64,000 nt of DNA from NCBI RefSeq assembly GCF_001649575.2, contig NC_051453.1, positions 20,855,332 through 20,919,331 of the forward strand, read 5' to 3'. Below are positions 31,510-43,354 of the stretch, piece after piece (position 1 is the stretch's first letter; each line of letters opens with the position of its first letter). This DNA comes from Kryptolebias marmoratus (Eukaryota > Chordata > Actinopteri > Cyprinodontiformes > Rivulidae). The notes beneath the pieces were generated by a model, which was not told the DNA's origin, did not search any database, and saw only the letters and a list, made by a program, of their open reading frames with translations. Position numbers and translations under genes: made by a program.

Positions 31510-31691
31510 AGGTTAGGTTAGGCTAATTGGTAATTCTAAATTGGCCCTTGGTGTGAATGGAGTGGTGGTTGTTTGTTTCTTTGTGTCTCTGTATTAGAAT
31601 TGCAGCCTGACCAGGGTGTACCTTGCCTATCATCAATGACTGTGGGTGAAAGGCAGTCGATATAAAAGGAGATGGATGGACGGACGGACGG
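31510..31691 (+). mobile_element. 5'-truncated SINE (3' half) with GATG/GACG tail
   Basis: Matches the 3' half of the SINE at 18465-18841: 'ggctaattggtaattctaaattg', 'tgtgaatggagtggtggttgtttg', 'ccagggtgtacc', ending 'ggagatggatggacggacgg'. The 5' edge reads AGGTTAGGTTAGG, a small local expansion of the SINE's own TTAGGTTAATTG. No tRNA-like head. Confidence 0.8.
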
Positions 31692-34510
31692 ATGGATTTA
31701 AAAAAAATATCTAAAAAAAGAGTTTGGCCATTGATCAGATTTTTAATTATGGACTCTTGTACAACTGAGTTATGTTCAAATGTCACACAACATTAATGTG
31801 AGGTGAAAAGCTCATGTGTCATTGAAGTACTCTCTAAGGTCTAAAGACACTCATGAGAATCCATGCAGAAGAAAAGCCAGTCAGATGAGTTTGTGGCAAA
31901 AGGTTTTTTTTTTTTTCTTAAAAATATTGTAAAAATCTCATTGTCTCTGTCTCTTGAACCCAGGATCATGCCTTGTCTCATCTCAGGAAATGAGTATCTC
32001 GTTACACCTCTAATTGATCCGTTAGACCTGGGCTTTTGGGGCTTTAATCTTGGATGTTTTTTGTAATATGGAAAGCATCTGTGCTGGTGTTAAAATATAT
32101 CCCTAGCCATTCAGAATTTACTAAAACTAAACTGAGAAGTGTTCAAGACTCCTGCAATAACTTTTTTGTGAGCAAATTTGCTGTGGATTTTTTTTTTAAA
32201 TGTTCAAAATTCACACAACAAGACTGTAAGCCTTTGTTACTTGTGAGAAATGTCTTTTATTTAGAATCCCAGCAAACATTTTGAGGCATTTTGTAGACAT
32301 CCTTGCGAATGCAGTTTGTCAGCTAGTCACCATCAGTCACAGGCCAGTGAGATACCACCTTAAGTGGAAGATGGTACCATGCATAGACACACCAAAAAAA
32401 AAGTTCCAGTGTGTTATGTGGTGAAACTGCAGAATCCAAACACCACGGAATACCCCCCAGCACATCTTTCTTTCAAACGTGCAAAAAAATTATGGGTGTC
32501 GGCAGCAAAAACCTTTCCTTTGAGCAGATGTTTGATTTGACTTTATTTTTCAAAGACAACAGGCCTTCTGTTGTTGATTTTTGAAGACATCCAGTCCCCT
32601 TAAAAATAAAACTGTTAGGAATTGCATCATCCTGGATGGCCTAGAATCTACACCAGCATGTCCTTCCAAAGTTACTGTAGTATCATTGCAGAGGAGAAGA
32701 AAACAAACCCTCACAAATCTGTAGATATGAATAACTGTTTTTAAACTATTATCTTGACCTTATAGATTCTCCTAATATTGTTCTCAGTTTTTTAATATTG
32801 CAATAATTTGATATGCAGAATGATCAGGTCACACTTTCAACCACTCTTTCCACTCATGTTTCCATTCTTGAAGCACGAAATATAAACAAGCATGTCAGCT
32901 CCATGATAACGGTGGACTGTGATGATGCACATTTACAGTAAAAAGCCCGTGAACAGAGAAAATGAAAACTTAACAAAGCACCTCAAGTTTGCCCCAGTTT
33001 TTGAAGCTGTTAACTATTCTGGCAACAACATAAGCATGCAAAATTGCCATAAGTATTCTTATCAGCCACATGTGCTGGGACACTGATCCTAGGTAAGTTA
33101 TTTCCCTCTGGGAAATAATATATACGTGTCCAAACAGGATATCTAAACATGAAAGCAAAGCAAGGTTATCTCACAGCCCTCAATTCTTTTATCCGAAATA
33201 CACCAGCATCAGGAAGAAAGATGTTAATTGTAGAGTCTCTGCAGAATTGTATGGTCTAATTATCTTCGGTTGTTTGGCTTTGCATCACCTCAGGCTATGT
33301 ATTTGCATAATGAGGATTTGGAGTCAGAACCCTGTATTGCCAAGCAAAGCGCACAAAGGTGAGAGTGAGATGACTTCTGGAAATCAGTTTTGAGAATGTT
33401 GATTCAGGCCTTCAAAAAACTAAAAAACACATAAAAAAACAGGACTTGCTTGTATTTACAAACCAAATGAAACCCATAAAGCATCCTCACAGCTTATAAT
33501 AATATTTTGTGCATCTTTAAAGTGGCAACATGTCTTTGTAAAAGTTCCTTATATTGCAAAATAGCAGCATGTAATGACTTTAGAACCTTGAATGCATAGT
33601 GATTTTACAGATTTTGTTCTTTTATTGTGAGTTTTCAATTCTATTCATTTAATTGCCATTTTTATGCATAAGAAAAAAAAGTAGATTTTAAACATTCACT
33701 GCTTACTATTCTGTGTATATAACAAAAACAAACAAAGCACTGTCTAATACTTTTAGGCTGCTGCAAATAGGCAAAGATGGACAATGTTTTTTTGCCCAAG
33801 TTTGTGTGTGTATGGGTGTGTGGGACTGTGTGCGTGTTTATGTGTTATGTCTTATTACATACTGATGCCTGGTTAAGAACCCACTGTGTCACTCCTTAAC
33901 AGTGAACATAAAAGTTACCAAACTTGTTATGGCAGTTTGAAAAAATGCTGTGAAGTGCAGCAGTGTCAAATGTATTTTAATGTTATTTTATTACACCAGT
34001 ATTGCAACATATCGTTATTCTAATCTGTAATCAAAGAGTGGAGCTAAGACTGTCTGAATAAAAACTGTAAGTAAATAAAAAGGCCACAAGAAAATGTGCA
34101 AACAGCAATCCTCAGGTTGGACCAAAAATGATTACATTTATTTATTTATTTTGCTTATTTGCTTTGAACACTCATAAACAATTACTGTAAAATTATGTTT
34201 CTGCTGACATTTTCAGTTGCATCTTAGTAACCAACACAGAGAGGTATTTGGCAAATCAAAATCTGGAAATTTATTGAGATTCAGAAAATGGTGGTGAACA
34301 GGATAACTGGTACTTTAAAGTGATCCAAAAGGCTGTTGACCAAATTTCACAATATGCTTACTCTTAAACACAAAGTAAGACACTTTTCTAACTGTTCTTT
34401 ATCTTACATGGATTTTATTACAGTATCAAGTCTTTGTTCTTTTAGTTTAGTCAAGTTATTTAGAATGGGTCAAAACCATTCAAAGTACAAGAGATTTTTG
34501 ACGTGTGGCA
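31692..34510. other. Unassigned sequence, no supported gene
   Basis: Only short frames. The tract 33225-33370 is a candidate regulatory element: it contains an exact octamer ATTTGCAT (33301-33308) next to 'aatgaggatttggag' and matches no repeat seen here. A TG-rich tract occurs at 33803-33845. A poly-T run is at 31906-31917. Confidence 0.3.
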
Positions 34511-34514
34511 AATA

Positions 34515-34900
34515 CGTCAGTTTGTTTGTTTGTCTGTCTCTCTGTTTGCAAAATATCTTGGAAATTACTGGATGGATTTTAGTCGTTGGCTGTACTTCTA
34601 CAACTGATGTAACGTTTAGAGTCAACTCAGTTCAAGATGGCCACCACACCAAACCAAACTTAGAAAACCCAAACTTTTCTTTAATTCAGTCAGTCTTACA
34701 GACATTGAACTGAAATTCAATGTGGCCATAGCTGAGAATCATACTCTGAAATCTAATTGAAAGCATGAAATTCTGCAATATAAGATCAACCATAACACTG
34801 TTTTCAAGATTTGACCAAAGTGGTCATACTTTTTCAACATAAAAAGATAAACTCAGTTCAAAATTTTTGGCATGAAAACAATATGCATTCCTTTGATGCT
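34515..34900 (+). repeat. Dispersed repeat family R copy
   Basis: 'gtttgtctgtctctctgtttgcaaaatatc', 'actggatggattttagtcg', 'gagtcaactcagttcaagatggccacc', 'attcagtcagtcttacagac' and 'atatgcattcctttga' follow the family order. Confidence 0.78.
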
Positions 34901-36321
34901 GGGCCCTTAATTCAATTCACTTGCTACTCTTGGTTATTAAGTATTAAAATGATTTAACCTCAACTTTTCTAAAGGACTTTAGATCTAAAACACTGTGACA
35001 CTCTTGTTCTGTCTGAGTCAAATCCATTGTGTCACCTCTGCAGAGACTCTCAGGTCGATGCCTCGGAATTCGCCCCCTCTGTGATAAAGGACACGGATAC
35101 AAGTGCAACATGAAGAGATCTGTCCAGAAACAACAGTGGAAATGAGGAGACCAGACCAGCTGTAACGTGACTAATAGCAGATTACAGTTCTTTTCCTGCT
35201 ACAGCAGCTTCATAGCGGGACAGCTTACCCCTGGAGCTCTCTTTCGCTGTCTCAGCTCAATGCCATCCTCTATCTGGGGACAGTCACCTGCAGAGGGGCA
35301 GATGGTCTCATTCCTCCCATTGGGACGTGCTCCCTGTCTCATTCGCAGCAGTGTTGCAAAGCCTGCATTCCACAACAATTTAACAGCGCTGGCTTTTTGT
35401 TAAATTAATTTGACTACTTTTGATGCCATTTGCACGACTTCTGGTAAAGATTCTCAGTAATTTAGGACATGGTAAATCCAAACTAAATAAATGAATTAAT
35501 TAACAAAACAAGAGGACTTCTAAAGCTTGGAACTCCATACACTTTGTTTTTTTTTTTAAATTGCGAAAGCTACTCCGATGGGAAACGAAACGTCTTCAAC
35601 TACAGAACAGTTGTTTTGTTTTTAAATCTTTTTATTATTATTTATTTGCATAAATGTAATTGATACGTTCTTGTAAAAAACAGTCTGAGATGAGGAACAA
35701 TAAGTATAACTGCTGACCACGTTTGGCAAGACTCACAACCTGAACTGCTGTTACTTTTCTGTTTCCCTGTTTTGGTATACATCTTCCTCAAAGTGGATCT
35801 GTTGGTATAATTTTTTTTTTTCTTTCTGGACGAGGAAAAGGAAACAATGGCGTATTAGAGCCATAGTTACATTAAAAATAAAAAATAAAAAGAAGTTGGT
35901 GGCAGTTTCGATGTTATTGTCTCATATTTTTGTAAAAAAAAACATTCTCTTGGAAAACTTTAAATTTGCAAGTAAAAAAGTCATTTTTTAATAATTAAAT
36001 AAACAAACTTAGTAGAATGCTAAGAATTTTCACTATCATGATTTATTTATTTTTTAATTTATGAGAAATTTTACTGAATCAAAGATGTAAATCTTTGTAA
36101 AACTCAGATGTTTGCTAAATTAATATATGACAATAATAAAATGACAATGAACTGTTAAATCATAAATTTGTGAGAAAAGAAAAGCAAATGTTTTCTGAGA
36201 TAAAGTTGTAAATTTACAAATAAGGACATTTGGACATTTTTAGAGATGTAAGTGATAAAGTTATGGAGGGAAGTTCACAAATTATAAACAAAAAAACCCC
36301 AAAAAATAAATAAATAAATGT
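34901..36321. other. Unassigned sequence; GC-richer island at 35030-35400
   Basis: The interval 35030-35400 is GC-richer than its surroundings and carries a 78-codon frame (35167-35403) beginning at a weak ATG after 'taacgtgac'. No domain or splice pair was recognised, so a gene is not called. The remainder is AT-rich. Confidence 0.3.
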
Positions 36322-36528
36322 GGGTTGGGGCACTCACACCTTGGGAGAGTTTAGTTACCAATGAACCTAGCATGCATGTTTTTGGTCTGTGGGAGAAACT
36401 GGAATACCCAGAGAAAACCCTCATGTCCATAGGGTGAACATGCAAACTCAAAGGCTGGGAGGCAAACCTGTGACCTTCTTGCTCTTGTTGTGGCGACAGC
36501 TCTAACCACTCCCACACTGTTCAGCCAG
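36322..36528 (-). mobile_element. Diverged SINE, antisense, 3'-truncated
   Basis: The reverse complement follows the SINE at 18465: a tRNA-like head 'gagtggttagagctgtcgcc' (right end), then 'gcaagaaggtcacagg', 'gagtttgcatgttcaccc', 'gggtattccagtttctccca' and 'ttcattggtaact'. It breaks off before the GATG tail and is older than the 18-kb copy. Confidence 0.75.
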
Positions 36529-38700
36529 CCTATGTTTTATTGTTACAATGGCCCTAATACATGTCATGGATTTTAGACTTATTTTGTTAATTTCATTTAT
36601 TGTAACATTGATAAAACTAACTGTAGGATTTGAAGACTATAAAAAGCTATCAGGCCTAAGGTAGTATTATTGTACATTATGCTATGCTAGGGCAATGCTA
36701 CAGTTAGTCATCCTTACCCCATATATTTATAAAAATATCAGGAAAACTGGGGAATGAGCAAAACTGTATATATAAGTGGTGAAACAACAAGCACAGAGCT
36801 ATTTATTGTTTATTTTATTTTACATTAGCATAACTCATAAGCCCCATCTGTTTTTATGGAAATACTCTGCTGCGGTTGCACCTCTTGCAAACAAAGGTTT
36901 TGATAAAAACTGTAAAAACTGGGTTGTTTTTTTTTGGTTTGTTTGTTTGTTTTTTCATCCATGTAGATTCAAAGTGTACAGCTTTTTGAGAAACAAAATA
37001 AGTTGCACTTGTGAAAAATCTTTAGCCAAGCATTTTGCTTCTCTGTATTTTGATACAACGTTATTCTGGACGTTGTCGCAAGAGCACAACTTAAATACTC
37101 AGAAAAAGGTTGGAGTAACTCAATTCCACAGATAAGCTGTATTCAATGTATAATTGTTTGTATAACTACTATTATATTTTTTATTGTATTTTGACACAGA
37201 ATTTTAGATTTAATGATGTACGGTGTCACTGAAACATTTATGGTAAGCTATGTAATCAGAATATTTTGGAAATCTTTTAGCTTGCCTCAAAAAAACAAGC
37301 TACTACCGCACATTTTGTTGTCTCTTGAAACTGTTTTGCAACTAAATTACAGGAACTGTTTGGATAAGTAAAAAAACAAACAAACAAAAAAACAATAACT
37401 CAAGAGACAGAAAATGTAGCTCAGTTGTGCTTGATTGAAAATAAAAATCTGAGAAGTTATCAAAAAGCAAAAATGGAAGGTAACAAAATGAGGATAAAAT
37501 AATCTTTTGAGTAAAAGTAGCATAAAATGCTTTATGTAAAGAAGAATAATTGATTGTTTTGTAAAAAACAATGCATTGTCAGTTCTATGTAGATGTAAGA
37601 AAGACCTCACTTTGTTAGAAAGCAGATGGTGAAATAATATTCAGGGTCATTCTGAGACTTTTTCAAACGGCCAAAATCTGAAATGTTACTAACCTATTTG
37701 TCCTTTTCTCATTAGTCCCAGTTACTTTAGATACAGAAATAAAAATGGGAAAAAAATTTCCCAGTATTTTTAGTAAAAGCAGAAATTGTAACCTCATTGA
37801 TATTTTGGGGACAAAGCAACTATTGTACACTATTATTCTGTGCTGATGCTTCTGTATTTCTAATTGATCATTTCTCAAGTTTACAAATATGCCCTAAATC
37901 CTGAAAAGCTACATATTGTAGGCAATGAATAATTTTCCTAGTGAGTCACAGCTCAACACTTCAATAATATTGTCTAATGTTGTTTGCGTCCTCCTGAATC
38001 TCCTCAACCCTGCATTTGCTTTTGCTTTCTTGATAACATTTTTGCATTTATTTACTTTATTTTATCTTGTGTCTTAAATTATTTTGGTGTGAAGCACCTT
38101 GTGATTTTTTATCTTGAAAGATACTATATAATTAAGATTTACTTACTTACTCTTCTTCACTCAGTAGCAGTGAGTGTTTATGTCCGATTTTTCTTTTTTG
38201 CTGGAGGTTCAGATGAGAAGCTTTCTGACAGCAAAAAGGCAACAACAGAAGGTGGAGCAAAAAAAGGTTTTTAAAAAAAGTGCTGGAATGATTGATTATC
38301 AGCTGTGTTGTTGGCCAAACACCCAGCCACTTGACTGTGCTCCATCAGTTTAGATGGAAGCATTTCTTTCAAACATATTCCAGTGTTTTCAATGGCTCAA
38401 GTTCTCATGCAAATGGTGTGCAAAAGTGGAACCTCCTCCTCATTACAGCAGTCAGGCATCTCTATGCTGACATAATGAAGACCCCACAGAGGCTGGGAGT
38501 TGGGGGTAGTGGAAGACTGGTGGTAAAAGGGGTGGAGTGCTTGGAAAAGATGGTTTCTACCTAAATGGGAAATGCGGTAATTAACATTTCTTCAAACACT
38601 TTTATATTCAGATTTTCCACTTTTGTCAAAGAGTGCATATCGCTCCAGGAGTATGCTGGTTCTCGTCTTCATCAATGGGAAAGGCAGTGTGTCAAATTTA
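36529..38700. other. Unassigned AT-rich sequence with a LINE-like tail
   Basis: No gene supported. At 38085-38155 'gtgaagcaccttgtgatttttt', 'gaaagatactatataattaag' and a TTACTTAC repeat resemble the 3' tails of fish L2-group LINEs or their SINEs. The 119-codon frame at 36776-37135 has no domain. Confidence 0.4.
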
Positions 38701-38707
38701 GATTTAG

Positions 38708-39275
38708 TGACAAGGATCGGTGTGTTTGGATTCAGAGCAGACAGACACCAACAAAGTTTTAAAGTCTTTATTGTAAATAAGTGGCTAGAGGAGACGCTAG
38801 TTCCCAGGACGGCATGCTCTTCGTACAACAGGAGGGATCTCCGGACAGGTAAGACCACAGAGGGTCGTGAGTTGAAAAGGGGGAGGCCTTTCAGAGAAGA
38901 GAGCAGGCTAACGGGAGAGTTCAGAGACAGGCAATGGGTCCAAACCGGGAGGTCAGTGAGCAGGAGACGAATCCAAAAAAGGTACGAACCATAAGGCAAA
39001 GTCCAGAGAGCAGAAACAAGGTTGGATGCCAGGAGTCAGAGTCAGAAGCAGTTTCAGGCAAGGAGCAGGCAAGGATCGAGAGTCGAGGGTCAGGCAAGAG
39101 GTTAGGGTCAAGAGATCAGTCATGGACGTGGAGATAACGCTGGACATCTACTTGGTGAACCATTCAATAATCTGGCACTGGTGAGACGTGGAAGGCGGGC
39201 TTCAGTAGGGCCAGGAATAGGTGAACAGGATTTGGCTGATTGCTGTGGCATGAAACCAGGAGGCATGGCAGGAAC
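38708..39275 (-). mobile_element. Antisense LTR (family C), interrupted
   Basis: The left boundary TGACAAGGATC has the right form for an LTR end on the minus strand, with an antisense poly(A) signal context ('agtctttattg') just inside. The body is rich in 'caggcaagag', 'gagtcgagggtcagg' and 'tcaataatctggcactgg', as in fish Gypsy-type LTRs. Its 5' end is not reached, because a hAT-like terminus begins at 39276 and is followed by a gap. No target duplication can be tested. Confidence 0.6.
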
Positions 39276-39414
39276 CAGGGGTGGAAATTAGCACCCGCCA
39301 CTGGCCAAATGCGGGTAAATATTTGAAGTGGCGGGTGAATTTGATCAACACACACACCACTGTGGCGGGTTGGCAATTTAAACAGAAAAGGTGTTATTTG
39401 TCCTCTTGACATAT

Positions 39415-40283
39415 NNNNNNNNNNNNNNNNNNNNNNNNNNNNNNNNNNNNNNNNNNNNNNNNNNNNNNNNNNNNNNNNNNNNNNNNNNNNNNNNNNNNNN
39501 NNNNNNNNNNNNNNNNNNNNNNNNNNNNNNNNNNNNNNNNNNNNNNNNNNNNNNNNNNNNNNNNNNNNNNNNNNNNNNNNNNNNNNNNNNNNNNNNNNNN
39601 NNNNNNNNNNNNNNNNNNNNNNNNNNNNNNNNNNNNNNNNNNNNNNNNNNNNNNNNNNNNNNNNNNNNNNNNNNNNNNNNNNNNNNNNNNNNNNNNNNNN
39701 NNNNNNNNNNNNNNNNNNNNNNNNNNNNNNNNNNNNNNNNNNNNNNNNNNNNNNNNNNNNNNNNNNNNNNNNNNNNNNNNNNNNNNNNNNNNNNNNNNNN
39801 NNNNNNNNNNNNNNNNNNNNNNNNNNNNNNNNNNNNNNNNNNNNNNNNNNNNNNNNNNNNNNNNNNNNNNNNNNNNNNNNNNNNNNNNNNNNNNNNNNNN
39901 NNNNNNNNNNNNNNNNNNNNNNNNNNNNNNNNNNNNNNNNNNNNNNNNNNNNNNNNNNNNNNNNNNNNNNNNNNNNNNNNNNNNNNNNNNNNNNNNNNNN
40001 NNNNNNNNNNNNNNNNNNNNNNNNNNNNNNNNNNNNNNNNNNNNNNNNNNNNNNNNNNNNNNNNNNNNNNNNNNNNNNNNNNNNNNNNNNNNNNNNNNNN
40101 NNNNNNNNNNNNNNNNNNNNNNNNNNNNNNNNNNNNNNNNNNNNNNNNNNNNNNNNNNNNNNNNNNNNNNNNNNNNNNNNNNNNNNNNNNNNNNNNNNNN
40201 NNNNNNNNNNNNNNNNNNNNNNNNNNNNNNNNNNNNNNNNNNNNNNNNNNNNNNNNNNNNNNNNNNNNNNNNNNNNNNNNNNN
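39415..40283. other. Assembly gap (N run)
   Basis: Unresolved bases. The 300-codon frames on both strands here are translations of N. Confidence 0.99.
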
Positions 40284-40292
40284 CAATTAATG

Positions 40293-40327
40293 ATCTAAAT
40301 AACATTCGACCCGAATGTTATTTAGAT
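40293..40327. repeat. 16-bp perfect hairpin beside gap
   Basis: ATCTAAATAACATTCG (40293-40308), 3-base loop ACC, then the exact complement (40312-40327). It lies 10 bp from the gap edge, so it may be real or an assembly end artefact. Confidence 0.75.
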
Positions 40328-41008
40328 AAAAGCGAAATACCACTTCAGGCGGAGAAAACTTGCGTAAAAATATTACAACAGTTCACTGCAAACCCATATG
40401 ATGCACTTGATCCACTACAGATTACATGCAGTCTGACTCCAATTAGGTGTTGTGATGAGAAGCTATTTTATTTTCTGTTTTTCAAGAGTAGTCGAGGGAA
40501 GAACCGAAAGTTAAACATTTTTTTTTAAACTAAATCAATGACGTCGGTCAGTGTGCGTTCCTCGTCAGATTTTCCTACCGTAGCACGGCTAAACAGCTAT
40601 GTCTAACGGTCTTTCTAAAACCACAAAAATCACTTCCTTCATCAGAATATCCTACCTGTTAAATATAAGCGGGTAGCACAAATAGATCCATGCATTAAAA
40701 GCAGCAAGTATCTGAAAAACATTACAACTTACGTACAAAAACTTACAAAAGCACACAAAAAAAAAATCTTCAAAAACACTCCACTGAAATAAATTTCACT
40801 TGTCTGAATTTTTTATGAACAGATATGCATCTTTTAATGGTTCAAAATAAAATAAGAAACATCCAGTTATTTCCATGCAGTGTCCAGAAAGAGGTGTTGT
40901 TCAGCTTGTAGGGCACCACAACTGCTTCCACCCACCTCCATCATCATCATCATATGAAATTACTTTTTGTCACAACAAAAAATAGTGGCTGGTAAAATAT
41001 TTGAGTGG

Positions 41009-41046
41009 NNNNNNNNNNNNNNNNNNNNNNNNNNNNNNNNNNNNNN
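41009..41046. other. Short assembly gap followed by poly-G
   Basis: 38 unresolved bases followed by a G16 run (41047-41062), a probable cause of the break in assembly. Confidence 0.97.
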
Positions 41047-41156
41047 GGGGGGGGGGGGGGGGTCCAGCTTGGCTATACTATGTAGGAAAAATTAAAAACA
41101 AACCCAAATGATCTGTCTGTAATCCCATACAGCTGAGTAAAGGTTAGTTTTAAATA

Positions 41157-41670
41157 TGACATAAACCAGGACTTTACCTATATGAGCGGTACCAAAACCA
41201 GACACGAACACAAAATAAAGGTAAGTGCTTTTATTTACAGTTGATGTATATATACAGTGATTATGAGGACCAGGAAGATAGGTTCGAGGAGGTTTCCTTG
41301 GCGAGGAGGTGGAGCCAATCCGAGTCCAAGAGTTGTCCACAAGGTCAGAGGTCCAGGTAATCAAAACAGGTAAGTTCAACCAGGTTGTACCAAGGTAAGT
41401 CCAGGTAATTCACAAAGTCAGGAAGTCGAGCCACATTAATCCTGAAGCAAGGAAACACAAAAACCCAAGGTTAGCGTAGCGTGAAGCGTAAAGTTAGAAC
41501 CTGGTGGCTGAGATTCTAATCAGGAGGTGAGATGCTCCAGGGAAGATCTGAACCCAGCTGAAGGTTTAAATGCTGGTGCTGCTCATCAGCTGGAATCGCT
41601 AACAGCTGGGGGAGAGGGAGGTTAGACGTGCCGCCCACAAGGCGGGGAAAACTCCACAAAACTCCTCACA
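41157..41670 (-). mobile_element. Solo LTR, family B, with 5-bp TSD
   Basis: On the minus strand it starts TGTGAGGAGTTTTGTGG and ends CCTGGTTTATGTCA. The target duplication AAATA is perfect (41152-41156 and 41671-41675). It shares the CCCCGCCTTGTGGGCGG tract with the LTR at 8560 and the terminal TGACATAAACC with the LTR at 21100. No internal region. Confidence 0.93.
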
Positions 41671-41884
41671 AAATAAACACATATAGATTATTTTTTCAGT
41701 AAATGCTACATTTTTATAGAAAACAAATAATTTTGAGTCCCATCTACACTACTCCAGGAATCTTTTTTAGCTTCTCTCATTATTTATTTTTTCTCCGTCC
41801 ACACAATGCTAACAAAAACTCTAAAATACCCATGTTATGCCTCTAGAAACTAAAGATATTCCCAAAATTCTGTTTCCCTCTGCT

Positions 41885-42200
41885 AAGGAGGTTATGTTTT
41901 TGAGGTAGTGTTGGTTTGTCCATCTGCCTGTTCATAAATTAGTTTAAAACTAATTTTTGACAATATTTCCAGGAAATATTTGGGTTGTGTCAACAAACAA
42001 GTGGTTTAATTTTGGTGGTAATCCAATTGAAGGTCAAGGGCAAAGGTCAAGGTCACAGGTGACCCCATGCTCGAACAGTGTAATGCAGGAATGTCAAACT
42101 ACACAGCTGTACACCCCCTGGGTCAAGGATGATCCTTCTTAATTTCAAGGTCACTGAGTGAAAGTTCAAGATCATAGGTGACCCCATTGTTTAGAGGTGT
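41885..42200 (+). repeat. Ancient 'aaggaggttatgtttt' repeat, copy 1
   Basis: Reads 'gctaaggaggttatgttttt', 'ttggtttgtccatctgcctgtt', 'aaatatttgggttgtgtcaac' and 'caagtggtttaattttggtgg'. This order is found in a widespread animal interspersed repeat whose class I cannot state with certainty. A related copy follows at 42340. Confidence 0.55.
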
Positions 42201-42339
42201 GTTTTTAAATTTCACTTATTGCCACTGTAGTGACTGGACTGCGATGTGATTGTAAGGATGTATTTATTCAATTAAAAGATAAATCCGAATCTGCTTTCCT
42301 TAAAGCTGTGAGTTAGAAAGACTGTTTGGTTATTTTTAC

Positions 42340-42595
42340 CTCTACCAATGAGGTTATGTTTTCTCTAGCATCAGTTTGTCTGTCCATCCGTTCATCTGTT
42401 TACAAGATTACTTAAAATCCAATGAACAGGTTTTAGTGAATTTTTTATAAAATGTTAGGGTTGTCACAAAAAACAAGTGATTAAATTTTGGTGGTGAACC
42501 GGCTCATAATCTGAATCCTAGCAGAGTTCAAATGTGCCAGTGAGCCTATGGCCTTGAGAGAGGTTTATACTCTTCAAGTGCATCTAGTTAAGATC
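42340..42595 (+). repeat. Ancient 'aaggaggttatgtttt' repeat, copy 2
   Basis: 'ctctaccaatgaggttatgtttt', 'cagtttgtctgtccatccgtt', 'acaagtgattaaattttggtggtga' and a terminal 'agtgcatctagtt'. The 3' end is better preserved than in copy 1. Non-coding. Confidence 0.6.
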
Positions 42596-43354
42596 ACTGG
42601 TTGGTTATTAATCATGTCAACACACACCCAAGTTTAATCTTGGCAGGATCAGGATGATGAGAGACAATCACTAGAAAAAAAAAAAAAAAAAAAACTTGAC
42701 TGCTCTATTGTTGTTGTAGTTTCTATGGCACAAAGTAGTCAAAGGTTTCTGTGCCATCATTTAAGAAAAGCTCTATATTTTATGCATACATTGATCTACC
42801 ATCATTTGTAATGGATCACCAGAAACCCTTAACAATCTTGGGTTTTCACACCTAAAACTCCTTCACTGAATATGGCTTTAAGTCTTTGATTACGCTGAGT
42901 GCCATTTAGATTCCTATTAACTATCCATAAATATAAATATATATATTAAATTTTTAACCTCCAAGAATGTACTCTGGAGGGGTTTGAGTGTCCCAATGAT
43001 CCTAGGAGCTATGCTGTCAGGGCTTCATACCCCTAGTAGGGTCACCCAAGGAAGACAGGTCTTAGGTGAGGGATCAGACAAAGTGCAGCCCAAGGATCCC
43101 TTATGATGAATAAAAATTTTGGATCTAGTTTCCTCTCGCCTGGACGCGGGTCACCGGGGCCCCACTCTAGAGCCAGGCCTGGAGGTGGGGCACGTTGTCG
43201 AGTGCCTGGCGGTTGGGCTTTCGCCCATGGAGCCCGGCCGGGCACAGCCCGAAAAGGTGACACGGGTCCCAATTCCCATGGGCTCACCACCTATGGGAGG
43301 GGCCTTAGGGGTCGGGTGCAATGTGGGATGGGTGGTGGCCGAAGGTGGGGACCT

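Larger units (their letters stand above)
39276..41008. mobile_element. Probable hAT element crossing assembly gaps
   Basis: Starts CAGGGGTGGAAATTAGCACC inside an LTR, the right type of terminus for a hAT transposon, and continues 'ccgccactggccaaatgcgg', 'gtggcgggtgaatttgatca' and 'actgtggcgggttgg'. After the gap, 'atagtggctggtaaaatatttgagtgg' (40982-41008) is similar in style and may belong to the other end. The 3' terminus lies in or beyond the second gap. Coding content cannot be judged. Confidence 0.45.

Noticed and set aside
31509..31525. (TTAGG)n telomere-like repeat
   Set aside because: Only about three units, explained by expansion of the SINE's own TTAGGTTAATTG; vertebrate telomeres are TTAGGG.
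38592..39137. 123- and 135-codon overlapping frames
   Set aside because: They lie in antisense LTR sequence and have no domain; opposing open frames reflect composition.
39378..40305. Three 300-codon frames
   Set aside because: They span the 869-bp gap and contain no real residues beyond a few at the edges.
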